Below are positions 1-9,000 of a stretch of 64,000 nucleotides of DNA, in pieces; the first letter of the stretch is position 1, and the number at the start of each line of letters is the position of its first letter. The position numbers and the translations under genes are program-made. The notes under the pieces are model-generated. The model saw only the letters and a list, made by a program, of their open reading frames with translations, was not told the DNA's origin and ran no database searches. Source of the DNA: Candidatus Zixiibacteriota bacterium (GTDB taxonomy: Bacteria; Zixibacteria; MSB-5A5; GN15; FEB-12). Where the stretch lies: NCBI GenBank assembly GCA_029860345.1, contig JAOUBJ010000007.1:155211-219210 (forward strand), written 5' to 3'.

Positions 1-3
1 CAG

Positions 4-37
4 AAAAAGAGCATCACCGTGAAGTGATGCTTTTTTT
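4..37. terminator. Bidirectional intrinsic terminator
   Basis: An 8-bp stem (AGCATCAC at 10-17 with GTGATGCT at 24-31) has a 6-nt loop. It is followed by seven T on the plus strand and, read on the minus strand, by a five-T run. It would end the minus-strand glycosidase operon that stops at 57 and any plus-strand gene entering from the left. Confidence 0.8.
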
Positions 38-56
38 GTATGACTTTGGCTAAAGC

Positions 57-2261
57 TCAATCGGTGATTTCGAATTCTGCTCTTAGGTCAGTATCGGAAC
101 ATCCCCCGATCCAAAGGTGAAATTCTCCCGGCTCGGTGACAAGTTGCATCTGTCGGTTGTAAAAGGCCAGATCATCCGTGCTCAACTCGAAGCTGACCGT
201 CTTGCCGGCGCCTGGACTAAGTTTGATCCGTTGGAATCCTTTTAGCTCTTTGACGGGTCGAGTTACGCTCCCCACCAGATCTCTGACGTATAGCTGTACG
301 ACTTCCTCTGCCTCGACAGCACCTGAGTTGTGAAGGTCGACCGTCACTGTAAAGCTACTGCCCATCGGTATGCTGACGCTGGACAACATGAGATTCGTAT
401 ACTCGAACTTAGAATACGAAAGACCGAAGCCGAATGGAAACAGTGGAGAGTTTGGTACATCCAGGTGAAACGAGGTGTCGCCAAAAGAGTGTTGAGGTGC
501 ATTGAGCTCGATGTCATCCATGCTCACGACCGATTCGGACGTGCCCGGACGACCGGTGTTCTTGTGCGAGTAGTAAATAGGAATCTGTCCGGCAACTCGG
601 GGGAAGGTAACCGGTAGTCTGCCCGAAGGGGACTCTTTGCCGAAAAGAAGATCAACAATCGCCGGTCCGGCCATACTACCCGGATGCCAGGCACAAAGGA
701 GGGCGTCGAACTTACCGACCACACTCTGCAAAGCGAGTGGTCGGCCGGCCATTAGCACTACGATTAACGGCTTGCCCAACCGACACATCTCCTCAATCAG
801 CTCTTCCTGATTTCCCGGAAGGGAGATATCGGCCCGGCAGTGAGCCTCACCGGCCAGGATCGACTCTTCACCCAGGAACATAACAACTGCATCAGACTTA
901 CTAGCGGCTTCTATCGCCTCAGGGAACCCATCGCGTGTTCGGCTACGCGTGCTTTCCATGCCACGAGCGTAGTGGATTTCAAACTCTCCGCCAAACTGTG
1001 TCTGCAGTGCCGCCACGGGAGTCTGACTCAACGATGGATCTCCGTCGAATACCCATGTCCCAAGCTGTTCGTATCCATCGTTAGCCAGTGGACCGATCAG
1101 GGCCAGTGACTTCAATCGGTTGGGCTTAAGAGGCAGAAGCTCATTCTTGTTTTTCAGTAGCACGATACTCTCAACAGACGCTCTTTTGGCAATCTCAAGG
1201 TGGTTGGCCGGCGACAGTGGATCTGATGCTGCCGTCGTTTTTATTGGATCATCAAAGAGTCCCAGCAGAATCTTCACCCTAAGTATATTGCCAACCATCG
1301 TGTCGATACGTTCGACAGATATCCTATCTTCTTCAACGAGCGCACCAAGGTAGTCAGCAAATGTGCTGCTGGTCATTTCCATATCGACACCCGCGCTGGC
1401 AGCTTCGTAAGCCGACTCCTTGTCGTCGGACGTAAGTCCGTGGACCGATAGCTGGCTGATTGATTCCCAGTCGCTAACCACAAATCCATCGTATCGCCAC
1501 TCTTCGCGGAGAATCTGTCGCAATAGAAACGGATTGGCCGATGCAGGGACGCCATTAAGGTCACCGAACGAAGTCATGAATGACGCCACTTGGGCCTCAG
1601 CGGCTGCACGGAACGGAACCAGATGGACATTGCGAAGTTCGTGTTCCGATAAATTGGTAGTGTTGTAGTCTTTGCCGCTTTCACTGGCGCCGTAACCAGC
1701 GAAGTGTTTGGCGCACGCAGCAATACTGTCCGCCCGAGCCAAGTCCTCACCCTGGAAACCGGCAATCATAGACTTGGCCAGCTCTGCGCACAAGTGTGTG
1801 TCCTCGCCGAATGATTCTGCTATTCTACCCCAGCGCGGATCACGGCTTATGTCTATCATCGGAGCGAAGGTCCAGTTGACACCCGCTGCGGAAGCCTCAA
1901 TTGCCGAGATTCGACCGCATTGTTCCACCAAGGTTGGGTTCCAGGTGGCCGCCAATCCCAATGGAATCGGAAAAACGGTCTTGAATCCGTGAATAACGTC
2001 GCGGCCAATCAACAAAGGAATCCCCAGACGACTCTCCTTCAGTGCAACTTGTTGGAGTTCGTCAACAGTCGTGACATCAACTTCGTTCAACAGGCCGCCG
2101 ATCTTGCCACCCGCAATGGAGTTTCGCAATTCCGGCGGGATGGAGCCACCCCCACCGTTGATCAGAGAGAGTTGCCCGATCTTTTCTGCAAGAGTCATTT
2201 GCTCCAGAAGATCGGTAGTCCGTTTTTCAACTACGTCCGGATTGTCAGTCACTTGTCTCAA
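57..2261 (-). CDS. bglX: Glycoside hydrolase family 3 beta-glucosidase-type enzyme
   Basis: A 734-residue GH3 enzyme that removes terminal sugars from beta-linked oligosaccharides with retention. The N-terminal TIM barrel (about 15-330) carries the KHF motif at K185-H186 and the nucleophile Asp264 in the SDW context. An (alpha/beta)6 sandwich (about 365-560) and a C-terminal fibronectin-III-like domain (about 645-730) follow, the usual BglX order. No signal peptide is visible, so a cytoplasmic location is likely, unlike periplasmic E. coli BglX. The start is TTG, with AAGGA 7 nt upstream; a GTG lies three codons later. It is the second gene of an operon, 14 bp after the upstream glycosidase-like gene. 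The family is certain; the exact substrate cannot be read from sequence, so the symbol is by family resemblance. Confidence 0.9.
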   Translation of the reverse strand: MRQVTDNPDVVEKRTTDLLEQMTLAEKIGQLSLINGGGGSIPPELRNSIAGGKIGGLLNEVDVTTVDELQQVALKESRLGIPLLIGRDVIHGFKTVFPIPLGLAATWNPTLVEQCGRISAIEASAAGVNWTFAPMIDISRDPRWGRIAESFGEDTHLCAELAKSMIAGFQGEDLARADSIAACAKHFAGYGASESGKDYNTTNLSEHELRNVHLVPFRAAAEAQVASFMTSFGDLNGVPASANPFLLRQILREEWRYDGFVVSDWESISQLSVHGLTSDDKESAYEAASAGVDMEMTSSTFADYLGALVEEDRISVERIDTMVGNILRVKILLGLFDDPIKTTAASDPLSPANHLEIAKRASVESIVLLKNKNELLPLKPNRLKSLALIGPLANDGYEQLGTWVFDGDPSLSQTPVAALQTQFGGEFEIHYARGMESTRSRTRDGFPEAIEAASKSDAVVMFLGEESILAGEAHCRADISLPGNQEELIEEMCRLGKPLIVVLMAGRPLALQSVVGKFDALLCAWHPGSMAGPAIVDLLFGKESPSGRLPVTFPRVAGQIPIYYSHKNTGRPGTSESVVSMDDIELNAPQHSFGDTSFHLDVPNSPLFPFGFGLSYSKFEYTNLMLSSVSIPMGSSFTVTVDLHNSGAVEAEEVVQLYVRDLVGSVTRPVKELKGFQRIKLSPGAGKTVSFELSTDDLAFYNRQMQLVTEPGEFHLWIGGCSDTDLRAEFEITD

Positions 2262-2275
2262 TCTTCATCCTTCAC

Positions 2276-5200
2276 TTAGTTACCGACATATAGGTGCAAG
2301 TAAGTTCTGATCTCCCACTCGTTACCGTCGTCAGCATCTGGGTTTGGTATGGGACCGTCCGGGCCCGGCAGTGAAGTGGGACGATACCGGGAGGAGTATT
2401 CGTCGAGCGACCGCCAGATGGCCTTCACGCCAAGCCGTGTTTGCGGCAGGGCGAACCACTCGGGCTTCCCGATGAACGTTGAAATGTCAGCATACAATTG
2501 AATCGGAAAGGTAAGGTTGTGATCACGATGGTAATCATAAGGGCCCCAATCGTTAAGTTCAATAGCAGCCTGCAACCTCGTGGATCCGGAGATAAGGCGA
2601 ACATCAGCTCCATACCGATCAATCAGTCTTGGATCGTCTCCGTGTGGTTCACCTTTGCCCGCGTAAAGATTGGCAATCATACTAAAGTCTGGCCTAAGTT
2701 TCGAGACTATTCGAGCACGAGCTTCCCATACATCACGTGCCGGGGTGGCACCGGGGAACGGGTAGATAGGATTACCAGCAGCAGAATCAAAGAAAAGAGC
2801 CGCATCCATAGTCGTTTTATAGTGCTTGATAATGAGACCAAAGGTCGCTGCGAGTTTGGCGTCTTCGCGTATATCGCTATCCCAGAGATACATCCATGTA
2901 GCAGGGGTCGGGTCGTAGGTAATAACGATTTCGCCGGCGACCATCTCGCGGTTTTCACGAACAGCAAAGGCATCGTCCCGAACGTTGCGCGGATGTCCGG
3001 GTTGTGGAACATCTGCAGGCATTGGACCCTTGAGAGGTTTTTGCCACAAGAAGTTGGGAGATACTTCGAGATTTCCGAAACGGGTTGAAACACCGGTTAT
3101 GAGATTTCGTTGGTTTCCCTTCCCACTCTCCTTCAACCACCAATCAGAGTAAGTTTGGGTCAATGTAGGTCCACCGTCGGCAACCAGTCCCATGGATGCT
3201 CCTTGAAGGTACCAAAGCCAGCTTCCCATGGAGTAGCTCAGTTTGAATTTACCGCCAAAAGCGTCCTTGGATTCTATGCTGTCCTGCAAAACTTCGTAGT
3301 TACCTTCTGTTCCCTTTACGAACTGAAAAGGCTGCCCAACTTTGTTATCACCAGACCAGATTCCGCCCAGTTCGACTGTCAGTGGTCCGCGATTGATCTC
3401 GAGATGGAGAGTGGCCTTCTTTGTCTTGGGCAGGGGGATCGCCGTGGAAGTAACAGCGTTCGTTTGATCGGCAAGATCATGCTGGTAGATTCCAGTCGCC
3501 AGAACAGATCCGATTCTCCGTTGGTATTTCAACAGGGCGGCCGGGTTCGCTCCCCACCAGAGTTCCGGCCCTATCGCGAACTTAAGACCATTGAGGTTCT
3601 TTTTTCCGGTGAACTCCAACCCCAACGGTGCTTCGCCGTTATAAATGTCTATGTTCGGTCCGTAGTTGGCCTCGCGGTAAAGACCGAAAAAATCTCCCTC
3701 ATATCCCCAGTGATAGTGACCTGTTCGGTAGAACCCTTCAACGTCGAACAAGCGTCCGGCCCAGGAAACTGATGCGCTATAGACCTTGAGACGTTCGATA
3801 TCTTTCAATTCGATCTCGCCGTTATTGAACACGATAGCTTGCACCCGGCCACGATTCTCATAAAAAATCTCGTCAATCGGGTTCTCAGGAACGTGTCCTA
3901 TATAATTCAATGCCAACGTGCCTCGCACAGCCCCCGAGGGCTTCGCCTCGATTTCTGTGTAATAAGACTCCAGGTGATCAAAACCTTGGAACGCGGGGTA
4001 TCCCGGCGGGCCTGGATTTTTGGGTGTGGTGACATTGATACCACCCGTGCTGATTGTCTCAAATCTGAACCAGGCGCGACTTACCCTAACCCTGCCGCCT
4101 GTCTCCGCAGTGAGGGCAGCTTTGTTGCCTCTAGCTTCAAGGGCCGCTCCCATTGGAGTGATTTTGGAAAAGTGAGCGCGAATTGTCTCCAGTGAGGTGC
4201 TTGGCCCGTATGGGTCCAGAGTATACGCCTTTTTCAACGCGTAATAAGCAGCCCTCGGGTAAAGTTGGTATAGACCTGAAGCATCGGGGAATCCCTTGGC
4301 ACAAATACCCCACCACTCCTCGTTCATATTATTCTCGCCCGGTATCAAGTCTTCTTGGTATCCGCCGTTGGGCCAGGAGGCGTTTATGTCGTGTATATCG
4401 AGATTCTCCTCCTGCTTGTATTTCCACCAACCATCCGAGAACTGAAATGTGAATCCACCGCAGGCGTTACCGATTCTGCCTTTGTCATGCGACTGTTCAT
4501 AGATTTCCTGCCATTGACCGATCAAATAGCGCGCCTGAGTCTGCTGATCTTCCTGCAGGGTTTTGGCATTGAACGCATCAGCGCCGAACTCTGTGAAGAT
4601 ATAGGGGATACCCATTTTCTCTTTGACAACTTCAAAGGCGTCTCGTGCCGAAATCCCGCGGTATACATTGGAACCAAGGATATCCAGGTTCGATAGTTCC
4701 TCGGCGATGATATCGATATATTGCAGATCACCGTTGGCCATCGCGACAGGACGCCCAGGGTCCCTGGACTTAATCATGTCGGTAACATCGCCGAACAACG
4801 TGTAGAGATAACGAGCTTTGGCCGCCCTGCGTTCACCCTCGGGTAGAGCCTCGGTTTCGGCCGAGCTCCATTCAAGTCCATAGTTGTTTTCGTTGCCTAA
4901 CAGCCAGAAGAGCATTCCCGGCGTACCATCAAACTCGGCGACAAGAGCTTCCATCTCCGCCATAAGCACGGCGCGCGTGGTGGGGTCGGAGTAGTCGGTG
5001 ATGGGTGTCCATACACCGTTGAGCGTCAACCCGTAGCGCCCCAGCGGATGGTTAACAACGGTATAGATGCCATACGTCTCATATATGTACTTGACCCATC
5101 GAGGTGGGATGCCAACATAGTGACGAATGGTGTTGACACCCATATTCTGCAAAAGCGGCATCTCACGGGCGAGGGCGGCCATGATAAAATCGTCCGACTG

Positions 5201-5437
5201 AGTCCAGAGACTGTAAGCATAGTTCTTTCCGATCGGGATATAGCCCCAGTTCATTCCCTTGATCATGAAATCGGCGCCGTTGACCTGGAGCTTCGATCCC
5301 GATTGGTCATTGATGATCTTGACTGTTGGTACTTCAGTCGCCATCACCGGTTGAACGGAAGTGCCGGCAATTACTATGGCCAGCAAGACAATAACGACCG
5401 ATACGGTATGATTGATACGCGGAGTTGCAGTAGTCAT
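2276..5437 (-). CDS. Secreted clan-A glycoside hydrolase fused to a beta-barrel-like C-terminal region
   Basis: A 1,053-residue protein with an N-terminal signal peptide (hydrophobic about 11-33). Residues about 38-420 look like a GH2/GH5-type TIM barrel. Glu183 in GNEN is the likely acid/base and Glu283 in TEFG the likely nucleophile. The remaining roughly 600 residues are not a usual hydrolase accessory module. They alternate short amphipathic beta segments rich in Tyr, Trp and Gly with polar turns, as outer-membrane porin-like barrels do, and end with a short strand-like tail. The inferred role is a surface or outer-membrane-anchored glycosidase, perhaps with pore activity, that feeds sugars to the GH3 enzyme encoded 14 bp downstream. 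The barrel assignment is an inference from pattern only. The ATG start has AAGG 9 nt upstream. Confidence 0.75.
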   Translation of the reverse strand: MTTATPRINHTVSVVIVLLAIVIAGTSVQPVMATEVPTVKIINDQSGSKLQVNGADFMIKGMNWGYIPIGKNYAYSLWTQSDDFIMAALAREMPLLQNMGVNTIRHYVGIPPRWVKYIYETYGIYTVVNHPLGRYGLTLNGVWTPITDYSDPTTRAVLMAEMEALVAEFDGTPGMLFWLLGNENNYGLEWSSAETEALPEGERRAAKARYLYTLFGDVTDMIKSRDPGRPVAMANGDLQYIDIIAEELSNLDILGSNVYRGISARDAFEVVKEKMGIPYIFTEFGADAFNAKTLQEDQQTQARYLIGQWQEIYEQSHDKGRIGNACGGFTFQFSDGWWKYKQEENLDIHDINASWPNGGYQEDLIPGENNMNEEWWGICAKGFPDASGLYQLYPRAAYYALKKAYTLDPYGPSTSLETIRAHFSKITPMGAALEARGNKAALTAETGGRVRVSRAWFRFETISTGGINVTTPKNPGPPGYPAFQGFDHLESYYTEIEAKPSGAVRGTLALNYIGHVPENPIDEIFYENRGRVQAIVFNNGEIELKDIERLKVYSASVSWAGRLFDVEGFYRTGHYHWGYEGDFFGLYREANYGPNIDIYNGEAPLGLEFTGKKNLNGLKFAIGPELWWGANPAALLKYQRRIGSVLATGIYQHDLADQTNAVTSTAIPLPKTKKATLHLEINRGPLTVELGGIWSGDNKVGQPFQFVKGTEGNYEVLQDSIESKDAFGGKFKLSYSMGSWLWYLQGASMGLVADGGPTLTQTYSDWWLKESGKGNQRNLITGVSTRFGNLEVSPNFLWQKPLKGPMPADVPQPGHPRNVRDDAFAVRENREMVAGEIVITYDPTPATWMYLWDSDIREDAKLAATFGLIIKHYKTTMDAALFFDSAAGNPIYPFPGATPARDVWEARARIVSKLRPDFSMIANLYAGKGEPHGDDPRLIDRYGADVRLISGSTRLQAAIELNDWGPYDYHRDHNLTFPIQLYADISTFIGKPEWFALPQTRLGVKAIWRSLDEYSSRYRPTSLPGPDGPIPNPDADDGNEWEIRTYLHLYVGN

Positions 5438-5461
5438 CCAAGTCTACCTTCTGTTTAAGTC

Positions 5462-5477
5462 TTTGTTAGCGAACAAA
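5462..5477. promoter_or_regulatory. Operator-like inverted repeat (distal copy)
   Basis: TTTGTT and AACAAA are separated by 4 nt, 25 bp upstream of the glycosidase start and inside its untranslated leader. The half-site matches the promoter-overlapping repeat at 5526-5550. TTTGTT-N-AACAAA resembles operators of ROK/XylR-type or LacI-type sugar repressors. The regulator gene is not in the window. Confidence 0.5.
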
Positions 5478-5525
5478 ATAAGCATCCGCGTGGCAACAAA
5501 AAACAGTCGCGCTACGAAAAACAAG

Positions 5526-5550
5526 ACTTTGTTCTCTTACCGAACAAAGT
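5526..5550. promoter_or_regulatory. Operator-like inverted repeat overlapping the -10 box
   Basis: ACTTTGTTC (5526-5534) and GAACAAAGT (5542-5550) form a perfect 9-bp inverted repeat around a 7-nt centre. It covers most of the -10 hexamer of the glycosidase promoter and the likely transcription start, the geometry expected of a repressor site. Confidence 0.6.
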
Positions 5551-5574
5551 ACCCCAGAATCCCAGATTTGTCAA
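5546..5574 (-). promoter_or_regulatory. Sigma70-type promoter of the glycosidase operon
   Basis: On the minus strand TTGACA (5569-5574) is followed after exactly 17 bp by TACTTT (5546-5551). The start codon at 5437 lies about 100 nt downstream, leaving a leader that contains the second operator-like repeat. Confidence 0.7.
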
Positions 5575-5977
5575 GCAATATTGACCGAAACAGTGGTCGA
5601 GTGATCTATGAAAATCCGGCTCAGTGGTAAACCTGCCGCAGTAGCCATCGATAGTCTCCCAATCCTCTCGGCCCTTGTTTGAGACGGTTGGCAGCTCTCA
5701 TCCCTTTATCCCACATACAAAAGCCCTCCATTTGCCTTGTTGATTTGCCCGGTCATACAGAAGAGCTCCCCCCGGCTGGACGGAACTGGAACTCTGAGCT
5801 GGTTCTCACCTATCTCAGACAAACTGGGTGAGAGTCTTCAGGGCTTCGACCTCGCGGAGTGAGTCAGGCCGCCACCGACTAAGTCGGGATAGCATCCGAC
5901 CCAATGGCCGGGTCTACGAAACAAGTTCCACTACTGGGTGATTGAGAAATCGGTTTTGCGAATGACAAATAGCGGGG
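5575..5977. other. Intergenic region without a recognisable gene
   Basis: No supported coding sequence. It contains a degenerate copy of the sequence that flanks tRNA-Asn (5704-5794) and a 7-bp inverted repeat (TCTCACC at 5804-5810 with GGTGAGA at 5827-5833). Otherwise unexplained. Confidence 0.5.
5704..5794. repeat. Decayed copy of the tRNA-Asn 3' end and its terminator region
   Basis: The segment shares CCCACATACAAAA(A)GCCCT and AGCTCCCC(C)CGGCT-GAC-GAACT with 16930-17015, in the same order and at similar spacing. There these are the terminator and the 3' half of the tRNA-Asn gene. The copy here has indels and cannot fold a full T arm. It may be a remnant of tRNA duplication or of an attachment site. 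Confidence 0.4.
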
Positions 5978-5980
5978 ATA

Positions 5981-6014
5981 AAAAAAGAGGACAGACCGCA
6001 TTGGTCTGTCCTCT
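5981..6014 (-). terminator. Intrinsic terminator of the HYR-repeat gene
   Basis: A 12-bp perfect stem (5986-5997 with 6003-6014) and 5-nt loop are followed on the minus strand by a T run (A run at 5980-5986 on the plus strand), 23 bp after the stop codon of the giant gene. Confidence 0.9.
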
Positions 6015-6036
6015 GATCAATCAATCTACTGTGTTG

Positions 6037-9000
6037 CTACTTCAGCAGTAGCATCTTCTTGGTATCAACAAAAGCGTCAGCCTGCAAGCGATAGAAGTAA
6101 ACACCGCTGGCGTTTCTTCCGGAGTTCCAGGTAACGCTGTGATGACCGGCACCGAAAGACCCATCCACAACCGTAGCAACCTTCTGACCCATGATGTTGA
6201 AGATTTCAAGGGTCACTCGGGCCGCATTCGGCAGCGCGAAGCTGATCTCAGTCAGCGGGTTGAACGGGTTGGGATAGTTCTGTCCCAATCCGAACTCGAT
6301 CGGCAGGTTCTCGTCTGTCGGGTGAGCCACGAACGGGACAACGTCATCGCGGCAGTTGTTGTGCAACTCATTCAGACAGGTGGCGGTGAAGTTGACATCG
6401 GAGAGAGTTGCTCCGAAGCCGTCCAGCACCGCGGTGTTACCGCCGACCGCCATATCTGCAACGGCCAGGAACTCGTTGACGGTCAAACCGGCAAACGGTC
6501 CGCCACAAGAATCGATGACATAGGCGCCATAATTGCCGCCGCCATCGAGCAGACCCAGCAGCACCGGGATACCGGCTTCTGAGAACCCGACATTCAGTTT
6601 CAGGGCCAGTATCTGACCGGCCAGAACGCCCGCACTTGTGTACGTGGGGTTGTGGTAGTCATCGTCGAGTGTGCCGGGTGTCCCGCCGGCCGGCAGGTAC
6701 TTCCGGACCTTACTGGAATTGGTCCAGTGGGCCGTGTAATAATCCGGATGACCGATGGTGACACCGTCCGGGAAGACATCATCGAAATAATGATCTCGGA
6801 TGCAGCCCGGTTGGGTCGAGAACATGTCATCGGCCTGGCTATCCGGACAGTCGGTGCCCCAGCCACCCATCGTATAGGTGCAGAACTCACGCGGACAGGA
6901 CTCTCTGAATATTTCCTGTGAGCAAGTATCGGAAGCGTTGCCACAGGTATCCATCGCGTACCAGTACCGCGTGTAGATGAACTCGCCGTCGTTCGGACCG
7001 GCGGCTGTGTCGGTACCGACCATGATTATGGCCGGATCAGAATCACAGTCATCAGTAGCCGTTGGCGGAGTGAATTCGAGCACATCCTCGCAACCGATGG
7101 TGTCGGCAGCAGCACACGCAATCACCGGTGGCGTGTTGTCCTCCACAGTGATCGTCTGAGTGGCCGACGAAGTGTTGCCACAAGAGTCAGCAGCCGTCCA
7201 GGTGCGAGTAATACTATACTCAGCCGGACAGTCGCCGAATGTGGTGTCGTCGGCATAGGACAAATCAGCCGGACCACAGGCATCAGTCGCACTTGGCGTG
7301 CTGAAGTTCGGTTCGGCGGGACATTCCAGAGTTTCATTGCCGCCCACGCCGGAGATTACCGGTGGCGTGTTGTCGACAACTGTAATGGTCTGGCTGGCCG
7401 TCGACGTGTTGCCACATGAATCAGCCGCCGTCCAGGTGCGAGTGACCGCGTACTCCTGCGGACAATCGCCCGGAGTGGTCTGGTCACTATGGCTCAGGCT
7501 GGCCGGGCCACAGGCGTCTGTCGCACTCGGAGTGCTGAACTGAGGCTCGGCCGGACAATCGATGGTTTGAGGACCACCTACACCGGTGATAACCGGAGCG
7601 GTGTTATCGACCACCGTTATGGCCTGGCTGGCCGTTGCCGTGTTGCCGCAAGCATCGGTAGCCGTCCAGGTACGAGTAACCGAATACTCCTGAGGGCAAG
7701 CGCCCGGAGTGGTTTGGTCACTGTACTCAAGCGTCGGGTCGCCGCAATTGTCTGAGGCCGACGGATTGCTGAAGACCGGTTCGGCCGGACACTCGATAGT
7801 CTGCGGTCCACCTACGCCAGAGATAACCGGCGGAGTCTCATCGCGAATGATGATGTTCTGCTGGCATGACGAAGAGTTGCCACAGGCATCAGTAGCTGTC
7901 CAGGTGCGCACAATCTCCAACGGACAAGTGGTAGTCACGGTGTCGTCGCTGGATACGATACTCGGGTTCGGATCGCAGGCATCGACCGCCGTGGCCTCAC
8001 CATAGGCGCCAACCGACTCACAACTGAAGTCAACATCGCTGGGACAAGAAATGACCGGTGGCGTGTTGTCTTCGACCGTGATCGTCTGGCTGGCCGTGGA
8101 AGTGTTACCGCATTCGTCCACAGCCGTCCAGGTACGAGTCACCGAGAACTCCTGCGGACAGGCGCCCGGAGTGGTCTCGTCGTTGAACGAAAAGTCTACC
8201 GGACCGCAAGCGTCATTTGCTGACGGGTTGCTGAAGTTCGGTTCGGAAGGACACTCGATGGTCTCGTTGCCCCCCACACCAGAGATAACCGGCGCGGTGT
8301 TGTCAACGACCGTAATCGTCTGGCTGGCCGTTGAAGCGTTGCCGCAATCATCGGTGGCCGTCCAGGTACGAGTGATTGAGTACTCCTGCGGACATGCGCC
8401 CGGTGTGGTCTCGTCGTTGTAGCCCAGGTCAGCCGGACCGCAGGCGTCGGTTGCACTCGGATTGCTGAACTGAGGCTCGGCCGGACACTCGATTGTTTCC
8501 GGTCCACCGACACCGGTGATTACGGGAGCGGTGTTATCGACTACGGTAATTGTCTGACTGGCCGTTGAAGCGTTGCCGCAATCATCGGTAGCCGTCCAGG
8601 TACGAGTGATCGAGTACTCCTGTGGGCATGCGCCAGGAGTGGTCACGTCGTTGTAGCCCAGGTCAGCCGGACCACAGGCGTCGGTCGCACTCGGGTTGCT
8701 GAACACAGGCTCGGCCGGACACTCGATGGTTTCCGGTCCACCGACACCGGTGATTACGGGAGCGGTGTTATCGACTACCGTAATGGTCTGGCTGGCTGTG
8801 GCAGTGTTACCGCAAGCATCGGTAGCTGTCCAGGTACGTGTGACCGAATACTCCTGCGGGCAAGCGCCCGGAGTGGTTTGGTCGTTGTATTCAAGCGTCG
8901 GGTCGCCGCAATTGTCTGAGGCCGACGGATTGCTGAAGACCGGTTCGGCGGGACACTCGATAGTTTGCGGTCCACCCACGCCAGAGATAACCGGCGGAGT

